Shown: positions 1-8,611 of the stretch, piece after piece
Numbering within the stretch: the first letter of the stretch is position 1
How the letters are laid out: each line of letters begins with the position of its first letter
From: Franzmannia qiaohouensis
Lineage (GTDB): Bacteria > Pseudomonadota > Gammaproteobacteria > Pseudomonadales > Halomonadaceae
Direction: 5' to 3'
Length of the DNA: 64,000 nt
Assembly: GCF_031451695.1 (NCBI RefSeq)
Contig: NZ_JARWAM010000013.1
Location: 1-64,000 of the forward strand
Notes under the pieces: model-generated
What the model was told of the DNA's origin: nothing
Databases searched by the model: none
What the model saw: only the letters and a program-made list of their open reading frames with translations
Program-made: the position numbers and the translations under genes

Positions 1-2
1 GC

Positions 3-713
3 GCGACCTTCCTGACCTTCATGGAGTACATGCACAACGCCGTGCGCATGGCGGCGATCATGAATCAGCAGGCGATCTACGTCTTCACCCACGACTCCAT
101 CGGCCTGGGCGAGGATGGCCCCACCCACCAGCCCATCGAACAGCTCGGGGCACTGCGCTCGACGCCCAATCTGGCGACCTGGCGCCCCGCCGATGCGGTG
201 GAGACCGCCGCCGCCTGGGATGCCGCCCTCAAGCGGCATAGCGGCCCCACCGCGCTGGTGCTGTCGCGCCAGAACCTGCCCCACCAGCAGCGCGACAAGG
301 CACAGCTGGCCAATATCCAGCGCGGTGGGTACGTCCTCAAGGACAGCCAGGGCACCCCGGAGCTGATCCTGATCGCCACCGGCTCCGAGGTTGGCCTGGC
401 CATGGACGCCGCCGCCGAGCTGGAGGCCAAGGGCCGCGCCGTACGCGTGGTGTCGCTCCCCTCCACCAGCACCTTCGACGAGCAGGACGCCGACTACCGC
501 GAGAGCGTGCTGCCGCGCAGCGTGACCCAGCGCATCGCCATCGAAGCCAGCCATGCCGACTACTGGTACAAGTATGTGGGACTGGATGGCCACGTGATCG
601 GCATGCGCACCTTCGGTGAATCCGGCAAGGCGGAAGACCTCTTCGCCCACTTCGGTTTCACCGTCGACCAAGTGGTCGCCGAGGTCGAGAGGGCGATGCG
701 CGACACATGCTGA
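3..713 (+). CDS. tkt: Transketolase, C-terminal part (cut by window edge)
   Basis: Thiamine-diphosphate enzyme of the pentose phosphate pathway that moves two-carbon units between sugar phosphates in the cytoplasm. Only the last 236 codons are present; the reading frame is open at the left edge. The visible part holds the pyrimidine-domain motif HDSIGLGEDGPTHQP, which carries a conserved active-site histidine, then the C-terminal domain (ATGSEVGLAM) and the typical terminal stretch FGESGKAEDLFAHFGFT. The stop lies 7 bases from the convergent stop of the LacI-type gene, leaving no room for a separate terminator. The N-terminal ThDP-binding domain is outside the window. Confidence 0.96.
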   Translation, partial: ATFLTFMEYMHNAVRMAAIMNQQAIYVFTHDSIGLGEDGPTHQPIEQLGALRSTPNLATWRPADAVETAAAWDAALKRHSGPTALVLSRQNLPHQQRDKAQLANIQRGGYVLKDSQGTPELILIATGSEVGLAMDAAAELEAKGRAVRVVSLPSTSTFDEQDADYRESVLPRSVTQRIAIEASHADYWYKYVGLDGHVIGMRTFGESGKAEDLFAHFGFTVDQVVAEVERAMRDTC

Positions 714-720
714 CGACGAG

Positions 721-1731
721 TCAGTTGTCGCCTGAGGATATCAGTGTGGCGGAGATCACGACCTCACGGCCAGTGGCCGTGGGGTCCTCGATCTGTTCAA
801 AGAGCATGCGGAACGCCTCGTGCCCTAAGCGGTAGGTGTCATGGGCAGCACAAGGCACTGATACTTCGAAGATGTCGGCATAAGGCAAACGATCAACACC
901 CACTACCATCACCTCATCCCGGGACACACGGGCATCATGCAGGGCGCGCATGGCGCCCAAGGTAATCAACTGATTGAAGCCAAAAACGGCGTCGGGGAGC
1001 TTACCCTGGCGTAGGTAATCAGCCATGTCACGGTAGGCTGGCTGCAGGGTGTAGTCCCCGGGGCGCTGTTCCACCGTGAGAGAGACTCCCGCTGCGTCAA
1101 AGGCTGTCTTTAGGCCGCTCAGCCGGTCTTGGGTGATACGCGATCCACGCGGGCCCGTCAAAGCCAGCACCCGGCGAATATCCTTCTTCACCAGCAGCTC
1201 ACCAAGCAGACTCCCGGCAAGGCGGTTGTCCAGCACCGCACGGCTGAAATCCGGCACGTTCAAGGTGCGATCCAGCATTACCACTGGCAAGCGGGTAGCA
1301 CGCAACCGGTCGAGATACGCGGGGCGATAGTCGGCAGCGTCGGAGACGGGCGAGAGGATGATTCCAGCCACCTGATAACTGAGCAGGGTTTCGATCGCCA
1401 CTTCCTCCCGCTCCGGCGAGCCATCGGTATCGATCAGCATGATGGTGTAGTCACGCTCCTCGGCCGCACGGGAAACTGCCTTGATCACCTCACTGTAGAA
1501 GGGATTATCCACGCTAGCCGTGACCAGGCCGATCAGTCTATTCTTGCGACTCCGCAGATGGCTGGCAAAGGCATTCGGTACATAGCCCAGTTCCCTTGCA
1601 GCAGCCAGTATCTTCTCACGTGTTTCTGGCTTGACCTTATCGGGTTTATTCAAGGCACGCGACACCGTCATGTTGGTCAGGCCTACATGCCTGGCAATAT
1701 CGGTAATCGTTACCTGGCTGCGTTTAGTCAT
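721..1731 (-). CDS. LacI-family transcriptional regulator
   Basis: DNA-binding repressor or activator of 336 residues, the normal family length. Residues 7-55 form the LacI helix-turn-helix and hinge helix (ITDIARHVGLTNMTVSRALN, then YVPNAFASHLRS). Residues 60-330 form the periplasmic-binding-protein-like effector domain (IGLVTASVDNPFYSEV). The ligand cannot be read from sequence. By analogy a sugar or sugar acid is likely. The neighbouring transketolase converges on it, so its target may be itself or a distant operon. A 182-base upstream gap separates it from the next minus-strand gene and presumably holds its promoter. Confidence 0.9.
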   Translation of the reverse strand: MTKRSQVTITDIARHVGLTNMTVSRALNKPDKVKPETREKILAAARELGYVPNAFASHLRSRKNRLIGLVTASVDNPFYSEVIKAVSRAAEERDYTIMLIDTDGSPEREEVAIETLLSYQVAGIILSPVSDAADYRPAYLDRLRATRLPVVMLDRTLNVPDFSRAVLDNRLAGSLLGELLVKKDIRRVLALTGPRGSRITQDRLSGLKTAFDAAGVSLTVEQRPGDYTLQPAYRDMADYLRQGKLPDAVFGFNQLITLGAMRALHDARVSRDEVMVVGVDRLPYADIFEVSVPCAAHDTYRLGHEAFRMLFEQIEDPTATGREVVISATLISSGDN

Positions 1732-1913
1732 GTACTACCCGTATGTCAAGACGCTAGATTGATATGGTAACTGAAAAGCTTTATTCGCGTGCTCAGTTCC
1801 GTCAGTCACCTGGCAGGCGGTGAACCTCATGGCAGTGCCGAGCAAACAACGAGGTAGGCACGTAAAAGTCATAGAGCTCTTGCTCGCTCTGGCCTTATCC
1901 CTGGTAAGTGAAT

Positions 1914-2870
1914 TCAGGCAAACCGGGTATCGACGATATGCCTTGCCGCCAGCTGATCGGTGACCAGTCCCCTGAGCCAGCCACCGCGCAGCGCGGCGAG
2001 AATCGCCGGTGCCTTTTCGCGTCCCCCGGCCAGCGCGACGATCGGCTGGCTGCGGAACATCTCCAGCGGCAGGCTGGTGACGCGACGGGTGATCGAACAC
2101 TCGACCACCTCGCCGTCGGCGGTCATCGGCCAGCCCAGCAGCTCGCCTACCGCCTGCATGCCGAGCAGTTCGTCGAGCTCAGCCTCGGAGATGAAGTGAT
2201 CCTGGAACAGCGTGGCCTGTCGGTCGATGCGCCCTACCCCGATGAACGCCGCCTCGGCCTCCAGGGCGACCTGGGTGATGGCCTGGAACAGCGGCTGCTG
2301 CTGCAGCGATGCCTTCTCCTCCACCGTGCTTGCCACCACCGGCGAGGGCAGCAGGAAGCGCTGGCCGCCGGTCTTGTCGGCCAGCACCATCACCCCGTCG
2401 TAGCGGTTGGAGGAGCCGTCGCGAGCGACGTTGCCAACCAGCGATACGAAGCGGTGCTGGGGGCGCTCGATGCGGCTTAGCGCTTCCACGGTGGCGCGCA
2501 CCGAGCGGCCGGTGCCCAGCGACAGGGTCAGCGGCTCGCTGCGCTCGACCAGCCGAGCTACCCGCTCGGCGCCGGCCACCGCCAGGTAGTAGGCAGCACC
2601 TTCCGGGGCGCTGGCCTCGGCCGGCACCACGTCGCAGTAGTCGAGCCCGAAACGCTCGCGAATGGCGCTGGCCAGGGTCATGCAAGCGGCGATAGGGTGA
2701 TCGATGTGCACCTTGATCAGCCCCTCCTGGCGCGCCAGCGCCAGCAGCCGCTGCACTCCCGGGCGCGACACTCCCAGCTGGCTGGCGATCTCGTCCTGGG
2801 TGATGCCGCCAACGTAGGACATCCAGGCGGCACGCGCCGCCTGATCCAGTTTCACCTCGAACTTGTCCAC
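1914..2870 (-). CDS. SorC/DeoR-type sugar-binding transcriptional regulator
   Basis: Transcription regulator of 318 residues from the chosen GTG start. An N-terminal helix-turn-helix (residues about 17-45, GGITQDEIASQLGVSRPGVQ) precedes a SorC sugar-phosphate-binding domain built like an isomerase (LSLGTGRSVRATVEAL, FIGVGRID, GLVTDQLAARHIV). The frame is open for 55 further codons, but GTG at 2870 is preferred: it follows an AGAGGG-like ribosome site, gives the family's usual length, and leaves a 115-base gap to the divergent ydfG-like gene. Family members respond to phosphorylated sugars or polyols. The effector and targets here are unknown. Confidence 0.86.
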   Translation of the reverse strand: MDKFEVKLDQAARAAWMSYVGGITQDEIASQLGVSRPGVQRLLALARQEGLIKVHIDHPIAACMTLASAIRERFGLDYCDVVPAEASAPEGAAYYLAVAGAERVARLVERSEPLTLSLGTGRSVRATVEALSRIERPQHRFVSLVGNVARDGSSNRYDGVMVLADKTGGQRFLLPSPVVASTVEEKASLQQQPLFQAITQVALEAEAAFIGVGRIDRQATLFQDHFISEAELDELLGMQAVGELLGWPMTADGEVVECSITRRVTSLPLEMFRSQPIVALAGGREKAPAILAALRGGWLRGLVTDQLAARHIVDTRFA

Positions 2871-2985
2871 GGATCGATAACCCTCTAGGCCGGTGGATGC
2901 TTTGTCGTCATCATACAAAGCTGACCGATATCCACAACGCGCCAATGGTGCCAAGCACCGGCGCCCAGTAAACGAGGAGTCCTGT

Positions 2986-3741
2986 ATGCCTATCGCCCTG
3001 ATCACCGGCGCCACCTCCGGCTTCGGCCGCGCCACCGCCTATCGCTTCGCCGAGGCCGGCTGGTCGCTGATACTCACCGGCCGGCGCAGCGAGCGGCTGA
3101 AAGCACTCGAAAGCGAGCTTGGCACCAAGGTCGATATCCTTACCCTGACCCTCGACGTGCGCGACGCCGAGGCGGTAAAAGCCGCCATCGACGGCCTCGA
3201 TGCCCGGTGGCGCGAGATCACCTGCCTGGTCAACAATGCCGGCCTGGCGCTGGCCCTGGAACCGGCCCAACGCGTCGATCTCAACGACTGGCACACCATG
3301 ATCGACACCAACATCACCGGCCTGGTCAACGTGACCCACGCCGCGCTGCCGCTGCTGATCGCCACCGGCAAGGGCGCCAGCATCGTCAATATCGGCTCGG
3401 TGGCAGGCAGCTACCCCTACCCTGGCAGCCATGTCTACGGCGCCACCAAGGCTTTCGTGCAGCAGTTCAGCTACAACCTGCGCTGCGACCTCAAGGGCAG
3501 CGGCGTACGCGTCACCGACGTCGCCCCGGGCCTGGCCGAGACCGAGTTCATGCTGGTCCGCTCCAAGGGTGATCAAGAGGCCTCAAAGGCGCTCTACGAC
3601 GGCGCCAACCCGCTGCAGGCCGAGGATATCGCCGCCCAGGTGTTCTACGTCGCCACCCTGCCCGAGCACATCAATATCAACCGCCTCGAGATCATGCCCA
3701 CCAGCCAGAGCTGGTCGCCGTTCAGCATCGAGCGGGAGTGA
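2986..3741 (+). CDS. ydfG: YdfG-type NADP-dependent SDR (3-hydroxy acid / malonic semialdehyde reductase)
   Basis: Short-chain dehydrogenase of 251 residues, very similar in layout to E. coli YdfG, which oxidises serine and other 3-hydroxy acids and reduces malonic semialdehyde. The cofactor loop TGATSGFG is at residues 7-14, TGRR follows beta-2 (an arginine typical of NADP preference), NNAG is near residue 81, and the catalytic serine and YGATK pair lie in the middle. ATG at 2986 is preferred over the upstream in-frame ATG because it follows GAGGAG at the right spacing. It is divergent from the SorC regulator, which may control it. It meets the NUDIX gene end to end. Confidence 0.88.
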   Translation: MPIALITGATSGFGRATAYRFAEAGWSLILTGRRSERLKALESELGTKVDILTLTLDVRDAEAVKAAIDGLDARWREITCLVNNAGLALALEPAQRVDLNDWHTMIDTNITGLVNVTHAALPLLIATGKGASIVNIGSVAGSYPYPGSHVYGATKAFVQQFSYNLRCDLKGSGVRVTDVAPGLAETEFMLVRSKGDQEASKALYDGANPLQAEDIAAQVFYVATLPEHININRLEIMPTSQSWSPFSIERE

Positions 3742-3742
3742 T

Positions 3743-4300
3743 TCAGGCCGAGCCGAAGTAGCGCTCGCGGTCCTCGGCGGTGACGTCGCTGATATGCAGC
3801 GGATAGACGCCGTCGCGGCGGTCGCTATAGAAGTGGCGCAGGGTGCGCTCGATGGTCGGGAAGGCCAGCTCGTCCCAGGGGATCTCGTGTTCCTCGAACA
3901 GCGCTACCTCGAGGCTCTCCGGACCGGCGTCGAAGCCGCCCTCGAGATCGGCACGGAACATCATGTAGACCTGGTTGATATGCGGCAGGTTGATCAGCGT
4001 GTAGAGGCCATGAATGGCCACCTCGGCGCAGGCCTCTTCGCGGGTCTCGCGGGCCGCCGCCTCGACGGTGGTCTCGGCGTTCTCCATATAGCCCGCCGGC
4101 AGCGTCCAGTACCCCTTGCGCGGCGAAATTGCGCGGCGGCACAGCAGCACCCGGCTGCCGCTAACCGGCAGGGTGCCGGCAACGATACGCGGATTCTGGT
4201 AGTGGATGGTGCCACAGGCGTCGCACAGGTAGCGCGGGCGGTCATCGCCCTCGGGAATCGCGAAGCGGACGGTCTGGCCACAGTGGCTGCAGAAGTTCAT
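3743..4300 (-). CDS. NUDIX hydrolase with N-terminal zinc ribbon
   Basis: Protein of 185 residues. A short zinc ribbon (CSHC near residue 4, then CDAC near 26) precedes a NUDIX fold. The NUDIX box begins at GYMENAETTVEAAARETREE and carries the REx2EE core that binds the metal. This architecture is shared with NADH pyrophosphatase-like and ADP-sugar hydrolases, but the NudC-specific SQPWPFPxS tail is absent, so the substrate is uncertain. It converges on the ydfG-like gene with one base between stops and is divergent from the second NUDIX gene. Confidence 0.87.
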   Translation of the reverse strand: MNFCSHCGQTVRFAIPEGDDRPRYLCDACGTIHYQNPRIVAGTLPVSGSRVLLCRRAISPRKGYWTLPAGYMENAETTVEAAARETREEACAEVAIHGLYTLINLPHINQVYMMFRADLEGGFDAGPESLEVALFEEHEIPWDELAFPTIERTLRHFYSDRRDGVYPLHISDVTAEDRERYFGSA

Positions 4301-4426
4301 GGTTCTCCTTCATGGCGCGAGTCAGGCCAGCGGCGGCGCGGCGTAGAGGGCAACTCACCGTTGGGCGCAGCGCCTTGACGCCTGTGCGGGAGCTGGGTAC
4401 AACACATGAAACCCAGCGGATGCCCC

Positions 4427-5080
4427 ATGTTAGAGAAACTGCGCGAGCGCCTGCAAGCACACCGACCTCAACGCCTGACACTCGCCATGCCCGAGGCGGC
4501 GGTGCTGATCCCGATCGTGACCCGGCGTGAGCCGACGCTGCTGTTCACCCGCCGCGCCGACCACCTCAACACCCATCGCGGCCAGGTAGCCTTTCCCGGC
4601 GGCAAGCGCGAGCCCCAGGACCGCGACCTGCTGGACACCGCGCTGCGCGAGTCCCAGGAGGAGATCGCCCTGCCGCGGGGGCAGGTCGAGCTGCTCGGCC
4701 AGCTCAGCGAGGTGGTCTCGCTGCACGGCCTCAAGGTCACCCCCTACGTGGGGCTGATCCCGCCGGATCTGCCGCTGACCCCGGATCCCAACGAGCTGGA
4801 TGCGATCTTCGAGGTACCGCTGGCGCTGTTTCTCGACGACTGCCGCAGTCACACCGACGTGATCACCGTCGATGGCCGCCCCTACTTCGTGCCCAGCTAC
4901 CAGGCCCAGGGCCAGGTGATCTGGGGCCTCTCGGCGATGATGCTGGTGGAGCTGCTCAGCGAAGGCTTCGGCTGTCCGGTGAGCCTCGACCGCGCCCCCG
5001 AGGGCAGCATGCTGCGACATCGCGCACCGCGACGCGGGCCGCGTCAAACACCATCATCCACCCACCACCAACAAGACTGA
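4427..5080 (+). CDS. nudL: NudL-like CoA pyrophosphatase (NUDIX)
   Basis: Probable coenzyme A pyrophosphatase that splits CoA and its derivatives into phosphopantetheine and 3',5'-ADP. The protein is 217 residues. The family-specific region LLFTRRADHLNTHRGQVAFP and the NUDIX box (GGKREPQD, then ALRESQEEIAL) are both present. An in-frame ATG at 4406 would add seven residues; neither start has a strong ribosome site. ATG 4427 matches the family start (MLEKLRERL). A small membrane protein and an oxygenase follow in the same direction with gaps of 5 and 7 bases, so the three are probably cotranscribed. Confidence 0.86.
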   Translation: MLEKLRERLQAHRPQRLTLAMPEAAVLIPIVTRREPTLLFTRRADHLNTHRGQVAFPGGKREPQDRDLLDTALRESQEEIALPRGQVELLGQLSEVVSLHGLKVTPYVGLIPPDLPLTPDPNELDAIFEVPLALFLDDCRSHTDVITVDGRPYFVPSYQAQGQVIWGLSAMMLVELLSEGFGCPVSLDRAPEGSMLRHRAPRRGPRQTPSSTHHQQD

Positions 5081-5085
5081 GCCGT

Positions 5086-5421
5086 ATGACCCAAGCCGTT
5101 CTGATCAGCCTCGCCGTTGCCGCCCTGCTGGTGTGGTTCTTCATGCGTACCAAGGCCAAGGGCTTTCAGCTGATGCGCTGCGCCCTCTATCTACAGAACC
5201 TTCAGGAGGTCATCGAGGGCCACCCCGGCGACGACGACCTGGTGATTACCCAGGAGCAGGCCGAACAGGCCTACCAGACCGCCCGCGAGGAGTTTGCCGG
5301 CATGGCCACCCGCCAGGGGCAGGCCTACTGCGTGCATGTCACCCAGGCCCAGCTCAAGGCCTATGGCAACAAGAAGAGCGTGATGCTGGCCCGCGCCCGC
5401 GCCCATGGTTTCCCGGAGTGA
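5086..5421 (+). CDS. Small single-pass membrane protein of unknown function
   Basis: A 111-residue protein that I do not recognise. Residues 4-20 form one hydrophobic segment (AVLISLAVAALLVWFFM) followed by a basic stretch (RTKAKG), which predicts an N-in signal anchor or inner-membrane tether. The rest is a soluble, alpha-helical-looking region with two cysteines. It lies between the NudL-like gene and a 2-oxoglutarate oxygenase with only 5 and 7 bases of spacing, so it is very likely real and part of that operon. Confidence 0.75.
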   Translation: MTQAVLISLAVAALLVWFFMRTKAKGFQLMRCALYLQNLQEVIEGHPGDDDLVITQEQAEQAYQTAREEFAGMATRQGQAYCVHVTQAQLKAYGNKKSVMLARARAHGFPE

Positions 5422-5428
5422 AGACGCC

Positions 5429-6079
5429 ATGAACCGCCCCGCCTTCGACCCGCAGCGGCTGGCGCCGCTGGTCGATGCCCTGGTTGCCCAGGGCTGGTTC
5501 GTGGGCGAGGCGTTCATCGACGCCGAGCTGTGCCAGGCGCTGTTCGCCGAGGTCAGCCAGCTTGCCGAACTCGACGCCCTGGCTGCCGCCGGTATCGGCC
5601 GCGGCAGCGAGCACCACCTGCGCCGCGACGTGCGCGGCGATGCCATCCACTGGCTCGACCGCCAGAGCCTGGCCCAGCGCCGCTACCTGGCGGCCATGGG
5701 CGACCTTCAGCAGAGCCTCAATCAGGCGCTCTATCTCGGGCTGTTCGAATTCGAGGCACACTTCGCCCGCTACCCGCCGGGCAGCTTCTACAAGACCCAT
5801 GTCGACAGCTTTCAGGGCCGCGCCAACCGGGTAGTCTCCACGGTGCTCTACCTCAACCCCGAGTGGCCCACCGACGGCGGCGGCGAGATGGCGATCTACG
5901 CCAGCCAGGACTCGCAGCGAGAGGTCGCTCGAGTGCGCCCGGAGGCCGGCACCTTCGCCTGCTTTCTCTCCGAGACGGTGCCCCACGAGGTGCTGCCGAC
6001 CCGCCTGCCGCGGGCCAGCATCGCCGGCTGGTTCCGACGCAACGCCTCGCTGGGCGGCCGGATCGACCCGGCAAGGTAG
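5429..6079 (+). CDS. 2OG-Fe(II) oxygenase (prolyl hydroxylase-like)
   Basis: A 216-residue protein with the double-stranded beta-helix of iron and 2-oxoglutarate dioxygenases. The iron triad is visible: H and D in THVDSF, and the distal H in VPHEV. An arginine follows in the LPRASIAGWFRR strand and should bind the 2-oxoglutarate carboxylate. The layout resembles the SM-20/PHD-type prolyl hydroxylases found in pseudomonads, where some members act on elongation factor Tu. That substrate is an analogy only. ATG 5429 is chosen because CGGAG lies about nine bases upstream. Last gene of the NudL-membrane protein-oxygenase run. Confidence 0.85.
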   Translation: MNRPAFDPQRLAPLVDALVAQGWFVGEAFIDAELCQALFAEVSQLAELDALAAAGIGRGSEHHLRRDVRGDAIHWLDRQSLAQRRYLAAMGDLQQSLNQALYLGLFEFEAHFARYPPGSFYKTHVDSFQGRANRVVSTVLYLNPEWPTDGGGEMAIYASQDSQREVARVRPEAGTFACFLSETVPHEVLPTRLPRASIAGWFRRNASLGGRIDPAR

Positions 6080-6088
6080 GTATTGGCC

Positions 6089-6529
6089 TCAGGCCTTGAG
6101 CACGTAGCGCAGGATCTCGACCACCTGGTCGGTGCTGGTGGCCCAGGCCATCGCCTGGGCGTCGACCTCCTTGAGCGGGTGCACGATGTCTTCGCCGTGC
6201 AGGGTCACGTAGGGCTTGCCCAGCGCCGCGCAGTAGCCGGCATCGAAGGCCGCGTTCCACTGCTTGTACTTGTCGCCAAAGCGCACCACTACCAGGTCGC
6301 TCTGTTCAATCAGGGTCTTGGTACGGATCAGATTGACCTTGGAGGACTTGTGGTCGCGCCAGAACGGCTGGCTCTCCTCACCCAGGTGGTCGCCGGCGGC
6401 ATCGCTGGTGGCGTGGTCGGTCACCGCCGAGGTGAATACCACGTCGAGGCCCAGCGCCTCGGCGCCGCGCTGGATCTCATCGCGCCAGTCGGTGTGGATC
6501 TCGCCGGACAGGTAGACGTAAAAGCTCAT
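6089..6529 (-). CDS. YtoQ-family protein
   Basis: A 146-residue protein matching the YtoQ family, a nucleoside 2-deoxyribosyltransferase-like fold of unknown activity. Characteristic segments are VYLSGEIHTDWR at the N-terminus, the nucleotide-site-like LVVVRFGDKYKQWNAAFDAG, and HPLKEVDAQAMAWA near the C-terminus. ATG 6529 is preferred over the ATG four codons upstream because GGAG stands at proper distance before it. It converges on the oxygenase gene with a nine-base gap. Confidence 0.86.
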   Translation of the reverse strand: MSFYVYLSGEIHTDWRDEIQRGAEALGLDVVFTSAVTDHATSDAAGDHLGEESQPFWRDHKSSKVNLIRTKTLIEQSDLVVVRFGDKYKQWNAAFDAGYCAALGKPYVTLHGEDIVHPLKEVDAQAMAWATSTDQVVEILRYVLKA

Positions 6530-6585
6530 CGGGGGCTCCATGGCATGACAAAAGGTCGGCCATCATAGCCCAGCGAGGCAGACGA

Positions 6586-7563
6586 TCAAAAATCCCGCGA
6601 CAGGGTCACGGCACCGAACACGTCGTGGCTGGTCTGGCCCTCGAACTCGTGGCTACGCCGCACCGCGGTGTAGCTCAGCTGCCAGGCGTCCCAGGCCAGC
6701 GCCGCGCCCCCCACCAGATCGCCGACCCATTCGCGGCGCTCCACCGAGTGGCTGCTCTTCACGGTGTTGCCGTCGAGGGTCAGGTTGTGGGCCATGTAGT
6801 AGCCCTCGATGCTGGCGAACAGGTACCAGCGCAGCCCCGAGCGCTGGGTGAACGCCTGGCGACCGCCCGGATTGGGCGTGACCGTGGGAATACCCGCGGC
6901 ATCATCGCCGAAGCGCACCCCGTACCCGCCGCTGGCGTAGGTATAGAGGTTGCCCAGCGCCAGCCCCGCGCTGGGGCCATGGGCCAGGGTCTTGCCGGCC
7001 AACGGCGACTCGTGCCACCACTGGCGGCGCAGCGTGGCGTTGACGATCGGCTCATCGGCGAGCTGGTTGTCCCAGCCCCGCGGCCGGTCGCTGCGCGAGA
7101 AGCGGTGCGCCTCGCGCTGGATGCGCTCGGCCTGGGACGAGCGCCCCACCATGCCCACGTCGAGGTGCAGATCGGTGGCCTGGCGCCAGTCGCCGCGCGC
7201 CACGTCCTCGTAGAACGACACCCCGCCAAACACCAGCCCGGCATAGGGGCGGTCCTCCTCGATCAGCCCACGCTGCTCAATGTCATCCGGGGTATAGATC
7301 TGGTGGATCAGCCGGTAGGCTACCGCATCGGCCTGGCCGATCAGCGTATCGGGCAAGCGCGCGGCAACCCGCTGGCTCCAGTGCTCAGCGTCAGGCCGAA
7401 ACGTCCAGTTGAGTTCGACGCCGCTGGTGAAGTGGCCATCGTCGCTGCTGGCCAGGAAGTCGTTTTCTACCTTGAGGGTAAAGGTGCCGTTGGCGGCGGC
7501 CGTCACAGGCAGCGCCGCCAGGGCTGCCGCTGCCAGCCAGCAGCAGAGTCTGCGATAGGTCAT
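6586..7563 (-). CDS. lpxR: LpxR-family lipid A 3'-O-deacylase, outer membrane
   Basis: Outer-membrane beta-barrel of 325 residues with a signal peptide (residues 1-24, ending AAAN) and a C-terminal phenylalanine (LSRDF) typical of barrels. LpxR removes the 3'-acyloxyacyl group of lipid A in a calcium-dependent reaction. The conserved N-terminal VENDFL (Asn-Asp pair), the TSG motif and the EEDRPYAG segment used by the family's active site are all present. ATG 7563 follows AAGGA and starts the signal peptide; six extra codons upstream are unlikely. The MipA/OmpV gene lies immediately upstream (23 bases), so the two envelope genes probably form an operon. Confidence 0.88.
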   Translation of the reverse strand: MTYRRLCCWLAAAALAALPVTAAANGTFTLKVENDFLASSDDGHFTSGVELNWTFRPDAEHWSQRVAARLPDTLIGQADAVAYRLIHQIYTPDDIEQRGLIEEDRPYAGLVFGGVSFYEDVARGDWRQATDLHLDVGMVGRSSQAERIQREAHRFSRSDRPRGWDNQLADEPIVNATLRRQWWHESPLAGKTLAHGPSAGLALGNLYTYASGGYGVRFGDDAAGIPTVTPNPGGRQAFTQRSGLRWYLFASIEGYYMAHNLTLDGNTVKSSHSVERREWVGDLVGGAALAWDAWQLSYTAVRRSHEFEGQTSHDVFGAVTLSRDF

Positions 7564-7586
7564 GTCTCGATCCTTGAGCATGCGAG

Positions 7587-8342
7587 TTAGAAACGGTAGC
7601 TGAGGAAGACCCCGGCTACCGGCTGCAGCGCATCGCCGAGGTCGTCGACAATGGGGCTGTCGGCGGCGTCACCGCTCAGGTAGGTAACGCCAGCCAGTGC
7701 GGTGAGCGACCAGGCCGGGGTCAACGCGTAGTTGATGGTGCCGCTCAGCCCATAGCGCAGGTAGCCGCTGCCGGGGTCATAGGCTTCAACCCCCGAGCGC
7801 GCGCTATCGTCGGCCGAGACGCCAAACATCGAACGCGTCCAGCTCGCGCTGGAGTAGCTCACGCTGGGGCCAAGGGTAACGAAGGTGCGCGCGTCGAGGG
7901 GCGCTCGCCAGCTGGCGCGGGCCTGCCATTCCGAGCCATTGACGTCACCGCTGACCGCCGACTCCCCGGACAAGCTGTAGCGCCACGCCCCCTGGTCGTA
8001 GCTGACGCGCAACCCCAGGGTGGCACCGCCGTCGACCTCCTCGAACGCCGCCAACTCGCCGCGATTGTCGCGACCGAAAGCATAGCCGAGATAGGGTGAC
8101 ACCACCCAGTTGCCCTCCCTCACCGCGTTCCAGCCAAGGCCTTCACGCGGATTGAAGTAGAACGCATCGCCGTAGCGCAGCTCCAGCGAGGGCCAAACCC
8201 GGGTGCGAAAATCATCGCTGCCCAGGTACTCCGGCGTTACCAGCACGCCGGCGCCGACGCTGCCCTGCCACGGGCTTTCCGCCATGGCCGGCGTCGCCGC
8301 CAACCCCACTGCTGCCACCGCCCACCATCCGCGCATCACCAT
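7587..8342 (-). CDS. MipA/OmpV-family outer-membrane protein
   Basis: A 251-residue beta-barrel with a signal peptide (about residues 1-21, cut after AMA) and a C-terminal LSYRF barrel signal. MipA was described as a scaffold for murein synthases and hydrolases; most homologues have no tested role and several respond to envelope stress. ATG 8342 follows AAGGAAAT; ATG 8336 is possible. It is the first gene of a probable two-gene unit with lpxR. Confidence 0.88.
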   Translation of the reverse strand: MVMRGWWAVAAVGLAATPAMAESPWQGSVGAGVLVTPEYLGSDDFRTRVWPSLELRYGDAFYFNPREGLGWNAVREGNWVVSPYLGYAFGRDNRGELAAFEEVDGGATLGLRVSYDQGAWRYSLSGESAVSGDVNGSEWQARASWRAPLDARTFVTLGPSVSYSSASWTRSMFGVSADDSARSGVEAYDPGSGYLRYGLSGTINYALTPAWSLTALAGVTYLSGDAADSPIVDDLGDALQPVAGVFLSYRF

Positions 8343-8364
8343 GTGATTTCCTTGCAGTTATCGT

Positions 8365-8402
8365 CACAATTTAGCAAACATTTTTGATTGTATGTAATTG
8401 TG
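8365..8402. promoter_or_regulatory. AT-rich upstream region with inverted repeat before the mipA-lpxR pair
   Basis: CACAATT at 8365-8371 and AATTGTG at 8396-8402 are perfect 7-base inverted repeats 24 bases apart, in a locally AT-rich stretch just upstream of the MipA gene. This could be a regulator site near the promoter. No regulator can be assigned. The remainder of the 269-base gap up to 8611 holds no plausible gene. Confidence 0.3.
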
Positions 8403-8566
8403 CAGTGACAGCGCAAGCATCGCGTGGCCGCCTTGCGCACGACGGCGCCATCTCACTGCTCGATACGGCGGATATCCCGGCAAGGGTTGCCGGCGGCGAA
8501 AACGTCGGCGGAAAATAGGGTGCGTGGAGGGCTTGCCTCCCTGCGGTGATAGCGGACCAAACGCCT

Positions 8567-8589
8567 GCGGGCGGCACTCGGCCGCCCGC
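8567..8589. terminator. Perfect hairpin after the alcohol dehydrogenase gene
   Basis: GCGGGCGGC at 8567-8575 and GCCGCCCGC at 8581-8589 form a perfect 9-base stem with a 5-base loop, 22 bases beyond the dehydrogenase stop. Read on the minus strand the hairpin is followed only by a short GTTT, so it is a weak candidate for intrinsic termination. Confidence 0.42.
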
Positions 8590-8611
8590 ACTGTACTGCC
8601 TAAGAGTATCC

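Noticed and set aside
1775..1782. AAAGCTTT palindrome upstream of the LacI-type gene as an operator
   Set aside because: LacI operators usually have a central CG and longer arms; an 8-base AT-rich palindrome alone is not convincing.
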